This document shows, piece after piece, positions 28,205 to 40,252 of a stretch of 64,000 bases of DNA; within the stretch, counting starts at the first letter, position 1, and every line of letters begins with the position of its first letter. Below the pieces are notes generated by a model. It searched no databases. It was not told where the DNA came from and worked only from the letters and a program-made list of their open reading frames with translations. The translations under genes and the position numbers were made by a program. The stretch lies in the NCBI GenBank assembly GCA_037039925.1, contig JAXRKP010000129.1, forward strand, positions 382,501 to 446,500, given 5' to 3'. Origin of the DNA: Doris montereyensis (Eukaryota; Mollusca; Gastropoda; Nudibranchia; Dorididae).

Positions 28205-31200
28205 GTGAAACTTTCTCATATATGTGTACAATAATGCTTTTTCATTTTCGAAGGCCAATATATTATTGTAATGAATATAATAAAGTGGCATTGTTGGTGG
28301 TAAAGTTGCTGGATTTTGGATCATCTGATCCGTGTTCAAATTTGGGCAATGTTAGTTTTGATGTTGCTGTTTTTGGGAAAGGCTCTTAGCACACATTTTC
28401 CCATTTAACCCAGGTACAAATGGGTACCAGCATCTTCTGGGAATTAAAATATGCAGACTAGTGTCCTGTCCAGAAGATGACGTATATATCTGTTCTGCTT
28501 AATATTTGAGAAACTGATAAAAGTGTGTTTATTCATATACAAAATATCTACACCAGAAGTCATCACATAGAGGCCTACTTATGGAATTATATCATGTGTA
28601 AATATGAGAAAAGATTAATGTAGTTTAGCAGATGACAACATTGTCACAATGGAGATATCTAACAAATGGTAGAGCTCACTGCTGCTTCGCTCAAAGTCTG
28701 GCTTTTGGCCAATATGAGAAAAGGTAAATGTAGTTCTGCATATATGACAATTGTCACAATGGAGATGTCTAACAAATGGTAGAGGTCACTGCTGCCTTGC
28801 TCAAAGTCTTGCTTTTGTCCAATATGAGAAACGATTGATGTAGTTTATCAGATGACAATTGTCACAAGGGAGATGTCTAACAAATGGTAAAGGACACTGC
28901 TACCTCCCTCAAAGTCTGGCTTTGTCCAATATGAGAAAAGATTAATGTAGTTTAGCAGATGATAATTGTCACAATGGATATGTCTAACAAATGGTAGAGA
29001 TGGCTGCTGCCTCTCTCAAAGTCTGGCTTGTCCCATCACAGCCTTCAACCAGGGTCTGTTATATTCACACAGTCCTTGTTTGATATTAGTTTCTATTGCC
29101 CAAACTGTAACTGTTATAGATCACATTAAAAAAAGAAGTAATTCTAACAATGTCTGATCAGGTGAAATATTTTGTGATACATTTTGTACTATACATATAT
29201 ATGTACTTACTCTTCTAAACAGGATTTCAGGAATATGTTTTGTAAATTAGTTTGGGATTTTGTTATTTATTGTTGTTTTCCATTCTGCTTCTTTTGTATG
29301 TTTCTTTGTCAGGTGCGTTATGTGCTGTTGAACACCAGAATTGATCAAGCTCATAGGCGACAGTTTGACACATCTGAAAAAGAAACTGAGCCCAATTTTA
29401 GTCAGACAACAAAAGTGTCGAAGGGATATCTCAATTCTTCTTATGGTATGAAAAATCAATGCATTTGCTTTCAACATTCTCAATAGCTGCCTTAATGTTC
29501 TTATTGTCATCACTATGCTGAAATACATCAGAACCACCGGACAATAAATTTCTAATTCTATATTGTGAAGAAAAAAAAGGGAAAAGGTGCTAGAATGACA
29601 ATGTTTAGATAACTCAATGCAAAAATGTGTCCTCCAAAAACGGGAATGTTGTTAACAGAAATAAATCAAACTATCTTGACAATTGTTTTCATTGCATGGT
29701 ATGATTTTGTCGTCTGATAACTAGTCTATTAAGGTATGAAGAGGAATATTCATAAGTGCATTCATTAAGATATGAAGAGGAACATTCATAACAATAAGAT
29801 GAGAACATTTGTGGACAGTTCTGAATATTTTCATTACAAATTACATGAAGCTCATTCTGGTTACGGTGGAATCTTTGCTTAAGCCAATGAGTGAAAAAAT
29901 CATTGAACATGATAAGGGAATTTATATTATGTAATGGGACAAAATATTATAACCATTGTGATATGAAACCAAAGCAAATTCTTCAAAACAAATCTATTTT
30001 AATATAACTCATGTAAATAAATTATTGTCCTTCTTTACCTTTCTGACAAAACATTGCATTCATTTGTTTGAGGATTTTTATAAAAACCAGCAGACGTTTC
30101 ACTGTGACAGGTCTTGGGCTGAAGATGGATTCAAAGATGTCTCATTTCACTCAGCAATGGGAAATTACTCCAAAGTCTGAGAGAGTCAAAGTTGAAAGAC
30201 ATTTATTATTGTAGCCACTCTAATTTTACTTTAAATGTATACGCATTAATTACATTAACTCTTTATTTGTTCAGAGCAATTCCCATCATTAATATCTGAA
30301 GAATGTCTCACCATTAAGCTGTAACGTATAGGACAAAAGAGTGCATGTAAAGTCAGCTTCTGTATGATTGTAAAATATCATTTTAGTGCAGCAAATGACC
30401 TATAGATTTTCAATAGTATTTGAAATCTAAACAGAACTGTTAGTAATCTGTCTACAAGCTTAACATCTGAGAACTGTCACACATTTTTTCATACCATAGA
30501 TGACATGACATGTTTTTATGCAAGTTGTTACGTATTTGTATAGAAGTGAAATCATGCTGCAAACACAACCATAACCACTTCAAATATGAATAAAAGTAGA
30601 TCTCAATTCAATTTTTATCAGAACAAGACAACATAAATTTCCAGCTGCATAATGGCAGATTCAATTTTGGGGCTAATAGCAGGCGAACAGCTCTGGTTAC
30701 ATTAAAAAACTGCAAGGGTTGGGTTGTTTTTTTACTCAATGATACATACCCTAAAGGCCTTTTAGATGATATTGTGCTAAATCTTGAACTGAGGTGGTTC
30801 TCAAAAGGTTTTACAAATCTATTGTTTCCTTTTTAGCCGTGTACTCATCTTTGTTTGAGTTTATTACTACTCTTTTTTTTTTTTATACAGGCTGAAAACA
30901 TTTGCTTTAAAATATAATAGAAATAATATACAGCTGTAGTGTTTCTTACAAGTGGCAAGTGTTGTGGTTAAAACTTAAGGTAAATGATTATTCTTTAAGC
31001 ATTCAGACGTATTTAAGTTTGTTGTGGCTGTACAATTTACTATGTGATCCTTTATTTTTCTGTTTTTAAGATATGAATACCCCAGTATTGCATGAATTGA
31101 CCCAGTAGCTCAATGTCTGATTGTCATGAAGGTGACTTAAGTTCAGCCTCTAGTCTGGGCACTGTTTTTTTTCTAGCCCTCGTACCAACCTTGTTCAGAC

Positions 31201-34200
31201 TCAACGAAAGCAAAGGTGGCATGGAAAGCAAGGACAAAATACTACTTTACAACATATGCCTACAAGAAAAATAATTTTCTTTAAATTGGACTCTTATCCT
31301 GATTACTCCAAACTCAACACTTACCTTGGGACTTACTTTGCCCTTTTCTTTCTACTGTATGAATATTACATTCACAATTTATTTTCATCAGATGTTAAAG
31401 CGAAAGGTGAAAGTGACAAATTGACTGTGAGTCAAGTGAAGTTCATTCTATCCAACTCAGAGGTTGAGAAGATCACCAAGGAAGTTACAGCCGCCTCCTC
31501 ATCAAGTGATATCAGTCTTCTTATGAGAGAAGAAGAGCTTGAACAATTTGAAGTTCATGTGGGCATGTTGGTCCGCATCAAAACTGCTGGTGACAGTCCA
31601 TTTGTCGGTAGGCAAATCAGTGTAAAAAATGTATAGATTTTTCTGTTCTAGTTTATTCCGATGTGGAGGATTAATATGTAGAGAAGAATGGTTTTCTCAT
31701 AAAGATAGGTTATGTTATGAATTTTATTAGTTTTCTTTGGTGTTGTTGGGTATTTTTTTCTGGGGATAAAAAAAAATGGGGGATTTGTTTAGAGTTTGTG
31801 CTGTTATTTTGGTGTTGATTTTTTTATATATTTTTTGTGGGGGGGGGGGAGTTTGTGGGGGTTAACATTTTCTAGACATTGCATTTGTTAGAATATCTTA
31901 AACATAAATATACAACCCATCGCTATGCTAAATCTGCGGAAGTGTGAGTATTTGGGATTGACATGTCCAGTTCCCTAATTTCAAACATCAGCTTTGTAAC
32001 GCATGTTACATGTAAAATCAAACCACAAAAAGGATAAAGTTTGTCATCAGTGTGGTGATGACACAATCCCCTTCCAGGCTCGTCCCCAGCTTGCAGATTT
32101 TGGGACCTTTAGATATAAGGATTAGTTGCGAATAACCAATAAGCAGTCGCTGACAAAACTGGTGCTAGTGGGATTGTAGAATGGGAACTCAGTCCTTAGA
32201 AAATACCCCAATAGACTCGGTGAAATGATAAGCAGGGGAAAAGAGGCGCCTTCATAACCTCACCCTGGGAAGCTAATACCCGTCAGCTCAGTAAAGCGGT
32301 TTACCTAGGAGAAGGAAACTCCAATCTCAAATCAAGGGTAGGCAAATATCTATTGCTCAGGAGAGCAACCAGCCTAGGAGTGAACCTCCAAAAATATATC
32401 CTGGCCCTCCAAGTCGGGATTAGATGTAGGGCAACAACCCAACCCTAAAAAAACGTCAATTTATGGATACAGCAATGAAAGAAATGATTTGCACAAGGGC
32501 ATGCAATAGACTTTGTTTGAATGGCAGTAATGAAAGCCGTGAGGGAGCTACTGGCAGGAACATGGGAATTCTGTTCACCACCAATACCAAGACCAGAGCA
32601 GGATTCTGGAATATTAAAACCATGAACAGCACCGGTAAGTTATCACATATAACATCAGAAATGAGGTGCTACAATTTAGATATTCTAGGCATCATTGAAT
32701 ACAGGTGGACAGGAGCTGGAAAGATTAAAACAAACTTAAGTGAAACTTCTTTATTCCGGAAAGATGATGATCAACACTCAGAGGATGTAGCTATTATATT
32801 GAAGAAAGGAAGAGGAAAAAATCTAGGGAAAAGAAACCCACTAACAACAGAATGATGAATATTAGAAAGAAAGGAAAGCATGTCAATATTTCTTTTATAG
32901 AATATTACAGCCCCACAAATGATAGAAGGATGAAACAAAGATTTTTGCAACATTAATGATTTTGTCATTGGTGGAACTCTGTTCCCTCATAAGGAGATAC
33001 ACAAACTTACATGATATTCACCAAATAGAAGTGATGGAAACCAAATCGATCATATTTTCATAAATGAATATGAAAGATAGAGAAGATATTTCCTTGGTGT
33101 GAAAGCCAAAAGAGGAAATGACGTTGGAAGTGAACACCAGCTAGTGGATGCAAATCTAAAAATGAAACTGAGAAAAAAGCAAATACAGCAGGAAAAAGCA
33201 GAGAGTAATATGACATGGACAAACTTAAAAATCCTAATACATGTACAACCAAAACTTTTATGATAAGCTTGAAGAAAAGGTTTCAGGTATTGACTGATAT
33301 GGATGATGACAAACAATGTGATGGAAATTAAATCAACAGCAGATGGAATACTATCAAACATGCCTACTTAGAGACATCTAGAACATGCTTAGGAATGAAA
33401 AGACAAAAAGGAAAGAATGGCTTTCAAATGATATATATGGAAAACAATTGATAAGAGGAAGGTAATTAAAAAGAAAATACCTGATGCAAAATCAAACAGA
33501 TCGAAAGAAAGAAAGACAACTCAATACCAGGAAATAAAACAAGGAAATCAAAAGGGGTGCAAGACAAGACAAAAGATCATTCATGGACAGACTAATGAAG
33601 CAGAAGGAGCATCATGAGTTGGAGACTATGGCAGAATTTATAAAATTGCCAAAGTGATCAGTGGAACATGTCAAGGAACTTCAGACCCACCTATTACAAA
33701 CAAAGAGAGCTTCTAGAAGCTGAAAAAGATGCCAAATGGGCATGGGCTGAACGTTTTATGGAAGTTTTAAACAAGCCACCCCCTCCAACAGAAGCAAGCA
33801 TTGAAGACACACAAGCAGATCTAAATATAAGTATAGAACCACCTAACTTAAATGAAATAACAGCAGCTATTAAAACTGAAAAATGAAAAAGCTCAAGGCA
33901 TAGACAACTTAAAACCTGAATTTTTTAAAGCTGAACCCGTTTTTTGCAGCAAAAGGCATTCACTCTTCACTAGAATATGGGCCAAAAAGAAAACTCCAGA
34001 TGAATGAAATAAAGGTATAATAGTGAAGATTCCCAAAAAAGGCAATTTGCGGGACTGCAGTAACTGGAGAGAAATAACGCTCCTGTCTATGCTTGGTAAA
34101 GTTGGGTTTTTTAAAACAATACAGCGGATATCAAATGCCGTTGATAACTACATAAGAAATGAGCAAGCAGGATTTAGGAAAGGAAGAAGCTGCTCTGACC

Positions 34201-37200
34201 AAATATTCACATTAAAAAACATTATAGAGCAATGCAGTGAATGGCAAACACAACTGTATATAATCTATATTGATTTTGAAAAGGCTTTGACAGTCTCCAT
34301 CAACAAAGCCTTTGGAAAATTCTAAGAAATTATGGAATACCCCAAAATCTTCTTGTTCATTAAAAGTTTCTACAATAACTCCATGTGTAAAGTTGGAAAT
34401 AGCAATCAAAACTTTGAATTCAAGACTGGTGTCAGACAGGGTGCGTAATGTCAGCAATCATCTTCATTATTGCTATAGACTGGGTGGTGAAGCAAAGGAC
34501 CAGTAATCACTACAGAGAAATTATATGGACTCCTTCTCTTCACTAGAGGATAATATAGATTTTGCGGACAATTTGGTGATGTTGGCACACTCAGATCATC
34601 ACGTGCAAAAGGAAACATCACAGCTACGCTCTTTTGGTCAACAGATAGGTCTAAAACTAAGTCTTATAAATCTGAAATAGTTTCATTAAATATCCAAAAT
34701 CCTACTTCAATCATCATTAATAACAATGGGGTACAAACAACCAAGGAATTGTCGTATTTAGGTGGTGTTGTTACAAGCAGTGGAGGAACTGACAAAAAAA
34801 TTGACAAATGTCTAAATAAAGCAAGAAACACCTTCAAACTACTTCACAATGTAGAGAAAACAAAAGAATACAGTATCAAAGCAAAACTAATAATTTAATA
34901 ACATTGTGTCCTATCAACAATGCTATATGGATTTGAATGCTGGAGGATGACAGACACTGACATGAACAAGTTATCCTCATTCCACACCAAATGCCTACAA
35001 AAAATTCAAAATCTATTTTGGCCAATTAAAATTTCGAATGGAACTCTTCTCCAAAAATGCAAAATAGAACATATGCATGACATTCTTCTCAAGAAAAGAT
35101 GAAGGTAGACGGAACATATTCTAAGGAAAGAAAACAGGAACATCACCAAGACTGCCCTACATTTAACCCCAGAAGGAAAAAGAGATATGGCAGGCCAAAG
35201 ATAGCCTGGAGACGAACATTTATCTATGGACTAGGACGAAACCTGGAATTCCCTAAAGACACCTGCCATGGAAAGAGAAAGATGGAGATCCTTCATTGCT
35301 GTCCTACATACCAATTGACATAATGGGCAGTAAGTAAGTCAGTAATTGACGACATTATTTTAAGCAATCTAAATCCAGCTAAACAAAAAATTAAATGGAC
35401 AGAGTTTAAAAATGATGTGAAATGTAGCGAGGCAGTTAGCCAGAAAGCTTGATCCCTCTTTTGACCTGTCACTTATTATGTTGATATGATGTGTATACGA
35501 TTGTGTTTGTGTGTCTAACCAATCTGTAAAGTGGAAAGATTTGTTTATTGCTTGAAATGCTATAAAAAAATTTCCGTCAATTTGTCTCGAGACACGCTTA
35601 TGTCAAAAGAAGATGATGAAGAAAAATCAACCGGCATGGCATGTCAAGAAATAAGCGATAGGAGGTGGGTAAGGCCAACATTGAGCTTGTCATGTGACAT
35701 GCACTACCGACACCCCGTAATTTCCTTCCCACCCTCTCTACATGTTCCGGTATATTCATAGATCTAGAACCATGATGGGAGCTAGATGGATGTTTTGTGG
35801 GCTATGTAAGTTTATTTTGTCTTGTCTTGAAAACTTAAATGAATAAAAAAATATTTCCCTGTGGATTGATGCTTGTCAAACCGATACTGGATTTTGGTCA
35901 CTTAATTAAGGAAAACAATTGAGGATTTTTAATGACCTTTGGATCCAAGGTCTCGTTGACTCCAACCTCATCACTGTATTTATTTAATTCCATTGGATAT
36001 AATTGGAAGTGTTTTGAGTTACTTACAAGTCACAATATGAAGCTATGAAGTTTTGTTTCCTTTCTTTCTTTCTTTGTTTCCAATGCACAAAATAAGTCAT
36101 AACTTCCAACTTCAAAGCCACTTTTTGCAGAGTTATCAGAGAGACAAACAGTCAGCGACAGAGAGTGATAGAGTGCAAGCATTGAATGTAATCAAGTCAA
36201 GTTACAAAATGTCTTGCATTATGAGGACATAAATCATATTTTTAAGCTGTCTATACAAATCGATTGATTTGCGTCTTGAATTCTTGCATTTTGGTTCAAT
36301 TGCTTAAGATGTACATAATATCTCATTTAAGGGAGAGTTTAAGTGTAACTTTTAAAATTCATACACATGTTTGATATATGTACTAACATGATACATTCGT
36401 AATAATTATTTGCAGAAAGTTTAGTGATTCGAGATGATCTGACATCCACTATCGGCAACTTTACTGGGGATGAAAAGCTTGGAGGAAACTGGACAGATAA
36501 AATCATGGCGGCCAAATTGTCTGCTGATGAGAAACCCGCTCAGCAAGCCACAGAAATAGAAGATGATGAATGGGTAATGCTATTTATCTCTGCAACGAAT
36601 CTGTGGCATGTTTTATTCCCCAGTTCATGTTGACACTCATTTTCACATGGGTCAAGTGGGAAAATTCATGTTAAATGTCGTACACAAGGAAAACAACATT
36701 AGACCTAGCACCACCAAAATTTTAACCCAGGACTTCATAATTCTGTCAGCCACCGACACCACTCATATTAAAGAAAGAAAGACCAATTTTAAATCGTGAC
36801 ATGAATGGGTTTATTCAATTAATTTTTTCTTTAGACAGTGGACACCTAATATCCCGACATGGACCGGATTGGATATAACATGTCGAGTGAAAAGAAAGTG
36901 GAGAACAAGAGGAAAGATAAACGATGATAATTTATTGCTGTAGGACCCTACTTGGTATGTAATGATGTTAGAGAGAGACAGACAGAGACAGAGAGAGATC
37001 CTTGACAAGGGTGGGATTTGGAGGTCAGTAACAGTCAGATGATGTGAAAAGAGCTGTTGCTCATTACGTAATAATATGGAAGTGTGTTTGTATGTTTGTC
37101 ACAAATTGATTCAACACATTGTTGACTACACGTAAGTCCCCCAGGCCTTGTATGAGAGGGGTTGAAGAAGTTGAGTGTTGACATGAGAGGTGAGAAAGGA

Positions 37201-38110
37201 AAAGGACATCGATATGATAAGAGCCATGCTTTTATATTCAGTGGTAACAGCTTATAACACTGCCATTTTCATTTGAAAGGACGTATCATAGAATTTTATC
37301 AAAAAACATTTTTTTACATTTTCGTATCTTTTAGACTTAAACTAACTCACTAGTGTGCTCAACATTTATTTTTTTTACATTTTTCGACAAAATTAGAGGC
37401 ATTTTGATTTATTTTAAATGGCGTATAATCAAAACTATGCCACACGTTTTCAAACGAAAGATCGTATAATCGCCTGTATAGCGGCTTCGTGAAAATGGCA
37501 GCCTGCCACGGCCTTCTCGTTTTCATTTGAATGGGCGTATAGTATAATGGTCACTGGCTCGTCATCGTTGTGTGTGCATCAAAATCTATTGGCTGATACG
37601 CTCGATTGACAGCAGCTGAAAGTTGAGAGTCATCTTCCTTTGAGTGAGGGGGCGGATCATCTCGATGGTCATTGTCTCATCAATAATTAATATTTCAAAA
37701 CAAGCTATCAGCTGAAACGGTTAGTTGTGGTGGGTAAAGTAAGTTAGGGCAATGCAGCGACTGGGAAGCATTTCCAAAAACCAAGGATCAACAGAAAACA
37801 TTATAATAATTTTATGTGCTCCATCAACCTCAAATCCAATATAAATCAAGGTGTAAAATTTAGAAAACTAACACACAGATAGACAGTCAGACAGAGAGAT
37901 ATACACAGACACAGAGGGAGAGAGGAGTGGGAGACAAAGGGGAAGGAATTAACATTAAACAATTTATATTGCATTGTCGACATTTAACCTGTTCTTGGTA
38001 GAGGGACATGTCTGATAATAGTATTAATAGTACTAAATGTAGTAATAAACTTAAAAAGAAAGTATGATTCCATTTCCAATCAATGTCATTACATTTTTGT
38101 AAACTATGGC

Positions 38111-38158
<48 letters not shown>

Positions 38159-38162
38159 TATG

Positions 38163-38241
<79 letters not shown>

Positions 38242-40120
38242 AAAAATTAGAGAGAGAGAGAGGAAAGAGTTAAGAGAGAGAGATAGGGGGAGAGAGATAG
38301 GAGAGAGAGAGTTCATCTCACCGCTCATCAAGATCGTAGAGATCAGTCTTGCGCAGAAACCGATTATATGTCCTTGATTTGAAAACGGAGGGCAAGAATT
38401 CGATGGCCGATTTCAAATGAAAGGGTGTCTCGCTTATATTGCGTAATATATGGAAGCTGTGGAAATTTTGCTAATAGTGTGAAGATCTGGGTAGTTGGTC
38501 ATAGTATTGATGTGGGTTTATTGGTTTGTTTCATACAAATGAGAAATTGGGAGAAGAAAACATGTTTATCGTGATTGCAGCGAAACTGGTTGAGAGACAG
38601 AAGTGGTTATGTGCCCTTTTAAGGGGCGTCCTACTGAATTTTCACTTTTTTTCCCTAATGCATTTTTGGCTAATTTTTTCCTGCCAATGTGTTGCTTGCA
38701 TCTAAGTTACTATGTAAATGTAAAAATTTTTGGGAAAAATTATTCGGTTGCCATGGTAACGGCGGCCATGTTGAATTTTGATGCCGAAATTTAAAATCTT
38801 AAAATCTCAAAAAGTATATGGGCTAGCAATGAAATTCTTTTCAGACATATTCTTTAAACCCTTAAATAAGGAGTAAGATATATTTAATTTATCTCAGCTG
38901 TTTTTAAATGTGCTTAAAAAATCAGTATTTTATTAAAAAATAACTATTGATAAATTTTGTAATATTTTGATTTTAAAGGTGCACAAAAGATATGAAAATC
39001 AAAATAAACCAGTGAAAATCTCTAGTTCCCAATAACAAATACTAGTCTAGCTGTGTACCAAATTTCAACACTCTGGCATGAATACTTTCTGAGATTTTAA
39101 GATTTTAAAAACGTTGTATGCTAGAAATCACATCTTTTGAGAAAAACGGGTTTGAAAATTCAACTTTCTTCAGAATGATACAGCCATATTAAAATTGGCT
39201 ATAGAATAAGTACCTTTTCAGGCTTTATATAAAAAAATCAACTGATGTACTCGATTCTAAAGATGTTGAAGTAGCATTCTAGAGTGGATTTGGAAAATGG
39301 GTATTATGAGCCCAAGACTCTACTAAACGCTGTTACAGCTCACCCGGACGCCCCCTTAAATGAAAACGGTAGAACAGGATCAATGGAGAAGAGGCTTCAG
39401 TGCTGTTATAACTGATTCCTTTTATAAGCCTGCCCCCATCGAAGTTTGCAAATAAGAACCTCAAAAAATGCCAAAATTTGCTACCATAGGAATTTTTAGT
39501 CATAGATATAAAGTATACACACTTTTGTGCTTCTCTGGTGTACCATACTTTCCACAATGACAGAGTCCGGTTATAAGCGATTTTTCCTTTCCCAGTCCCT
39601 GTTATGAGGGGTTTATTTTAAAAGAGCCAACGAGAGAGAAAAAAAAGGGGGGTGGCGATGGTCCTGTAATAACCGGTGCTGTTATAAGTGGTGCCCACTG
39701 TAGGCTACATTATAGAAGGAAAAAAGATTACTTCAAAATTATATTGATTAAAGAAGTGTCGACTGAGGAATTCGACATTCTCCACCTTCTCCATTTGGGT
39801 AAACTATTAGGTGACTGTAAAATTCAGATAATTGTCAGTGATGTTCAAATTAATGACAATAGTTGACTAAATTGAAGCATTCTCTTATCCCCTTTACTAG
39901 TGAGCAGTTGGCAGGTGCTACTAAGTGATAGGTTCTACTTCTGTTCTTCCACTCTTTCTCTTAGTCTCACCTTTCATTTTGCTGTTTCCTCTCAAATTTA
40001 CTCTGAGATCACTGCATATGGTGGACTGGAGATCCAAACTATGAATTAAATATTTTCTTAAAGCAAAGCGCTCTGCATTATTTATTGAATGTTTTTTTCT
40101 TCTTGTTTCAGGATGACTGA
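28129..40120 (+). CDS. Unidentified multi-exon gene, 3' part (five exons)
   Basis: Five plus-strand exons with AG/GT borders join in phase: 28129-28204, 29313-29445, 31392-31607, 36416-36573 and 40112-40120. The ~196-residue product reads NGKGVLAEGKILSKSR, VRYVLLNTRIDQAHRRQFD, a Ser/Thr-rich linker, LTVSQVKFILSNSEVEK, an acidic helix LLMREEELEQFEVHVGMLVR, DSPFVGESLVIRDDLTS, GGNWTDKIMAAKLSADE and ends EDDEWDD-stop. It is soluble-looking and helical, with no signal peptide or membrane segment in the part seen. I do not recognise the family; acidic EDDEWDD-type ends are seen in various adaptor proteins but prove nothing. The 5' exons were not found. The introns contain a four-unit tandem repeat, a SINE A and a whole LINE; a TTAA element and a TA element fragment lie in the last one. 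Confidence 0.7.
28285..28500 (+). repeat. SINE B copy, diverged
   Basis: It carries GTGTTCAAATTTGGGC (B-box-like), TTCCCATTTAACCCAGGTAC, AAATGGGTACCAGCATC and CAGTCTAGT-like blocks in plus orientation, as at 55785. Confidence 0.65.
28602..29034. repeat. Tandem repeat, ~108-base unit, four copies
   Basis: Units start at 28602, 28712, 28822 and 28929 with ATATGAGAAAAG. Each continues ATGTAGTTTAGCAGATGACA, TTGTCACAATGGAGATGTC, AACAAATGGTAGAG and CTCAAAGTCTGGCTTT. Copies differ by roughly 10 percent. Confidence 0.93.
29313..29445 (+). CDS. Unidentified gene, exon b (133 bases)
   Basis: After TTTCTTTGTCAG it reads VRYVLLNTRIDQAHRRQFDT, then SEKETEPNFSQTTKVSKG and LNSSY, with one base before GTATGA that joins the next exon as Asp. 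Confidence 0.78.
29446..31095. other. Intron sequence without recognised features
   Basis: AT-rich intron between exons b and c. No further exon, repeat family or RNA gene was recognised. Confidence 0.5.
31096..31260 (+). repeat. SINE A copy
   Basis: It carries a tRNA-like head (GACCCAGTAGCTCAATG and AAGTTCAGCCTC), followed by CTAGCCCTCGTACCAAC, TCAGACTCAACGAAAGC and GTGGCATGGAAAGCAAGG, matching the body of the copy at 243-487. Confidence 0.75.
31392..31607 (+). CDS. Unidentified gene, exon c (216 bases)
   Basis: After ATTTTCATCAG it reads DVKAKGESDKLTVSQVKFIL, then SNSEVEKITKEVTAASSSSD, then ISLLMREEELEQFEVHVGML, then VRIKTAGDSPFVG to GTAGGC. This is the largest exon and the best evidence for the gene: long, with good borders and matching phases. 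Confidence 0.82.
32050..35345 (+). mobile_element. APE-type LINE, second family, near full length
   Basis: It runs from a leader (32050-32460) through endonuclease and reverse transcriptase remains to the C-terminal MLYGFECWRMT and GRPKIAWRRT motifs, and ends in TAAG-type repeats (35331-35345). It differs from the LINE at 14036-17300. It lies in the intron between exons c and d of the unidentified gene, in the same orientation. Confidence 0.88.
32463..35323 (+). pseudogene. LINE endonuclease/reverse transcriptase, heavily broken
   Basis: The endonuclease start is at 32578-32855 (AGFWNIKTMNSTGKLSHITS, LDILGIIEYRWTGAGKIKTN, DDDQHSEDVAIILKKG). The reverse transcriptase includes KIPKKGNLRDCSNWREITLL, SMLGKV, NEQAGFRKGRSCSDQIFTLK and YIDFEKAL at 34023-34325. 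An FADNLVML-like active-site remnant lies near 34560, with Asn in place of the second Asp. The 3' domain has LSYLGGVVTSSG near 34750, MLYGFECWRMTDTDMNKLSS at 34920 and KKRYGRPKIAWRRT at 35180. Many stops and frame changes separate these. The proteins annotated as craniofacial development protein 2-like in invertebrates are of this kind, as I recall. Confidence 0.87.
35346..36415. other. Intron sequence without recognised features
   Basis: The sequence between the LINE tail and exon d. The frame at 35531-35761 has no recognised domain. Confidence 0.45.
36416..36573 (+). CDS. Unidentified gene, exon d (158 bases)
   Basis: After TTATTTGCAG it completes a Glu codon and reads SLVIRDDLTSTIGNFTGDEK, then LGGNWTDKIMAAKLSADEKP, then AQQATEIEDDEW to GTAATG. 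Phase 0 at the end. Confidence 0.8.
36635..36770 (-). repeat. SINE B partial copy
   Basis: AAGTGGGAAAATTCATGTTA, ACACAAGGAAAACAACATTA, GACCTAGCACCACC and CAGCCACCGACACCAC correspond to the head half of the minus-oriented copy at 48520-48665. Confidence 0.65.
36834..37000. mobile_element. One end of a CAGTGG inverted-repeat element
   Basis: CAGTGGACACCTAATATCCC looks like the end of a TA-type element of the class seen elsewhere here, but no partner end was found. The right limit is arbitrary. Confidence 0.3.
38117..38307. repeat. (GA)n microsatellite with interruptions
   Basis: Three GA blocks are split by ACGATATGAGC and TCAAAAAATTA, and then decay. Confidence 0.96.
38623..39355. mobile_element. 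TTAA-flanked inverted-repeat element without genes
   Basis: The left end after TTAA (38619-38622) is GGGGCGTCC; the right end read inward after TTAA (39356-39359) is GGGGGCGTCC. The interior of 733 bases is AT-rich with repeated AAAATCTCA/AGATTTTAAGA phrases. TTAA duplication is used by piggyBac and Kolobok elements; which one drove this is unknown. Confidence 0.65.
39390..39700. mobile_element. Probable TA-type inverted-repeat element, one clear end
   Basis: The right end read inward is CAGTGGGCACCACTTATAAC, followed on the outside by TA (39701). GTTATAA, CCGGTTATAAGC and CCTGTTATGAGG phrases recur inside. The left end near 39391 (CAGTGCTGTTATAAC) is a weak match. Confidence 0.4.
39900..40045 (+). 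repeat. Dispersed repeat C, copy
   Basis: It contains GTTGGCAGGTGCTACTAAG, CACCTTTCATTTTGCTGTTT, CCTCTCAAATTTACTCTGAG and ATCACTGCATATGGTGGACT. It lies just upstream of the last exon of the unidentified gene. Confidence 0.75.
40112..40120 (+). CDS. Unidentified gene, terminal coding exon (9 bases)
   Basis: After TTCTTGTTTCAG the sequence is GAT GAC TGA: two Asp codons and stop, in phase with exon d, giving EDDEWDD at the C-terminus. The 3' UTR would follow; a TA-type element begins at 40253. Confidence 0.65.
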   Translation, partial: DD

Positions 40121-40252
40121 AAAGAACTCGTCTTATTGAAACCTATGAATTGCATTGACTGTCATTCAGATAATCAATACAAACAGGAGGAAGGAAAAGA
40201 GAATCTTCATGATAGACTTTTACATAATTATCCTTTCATCCCATTTCTAGTA

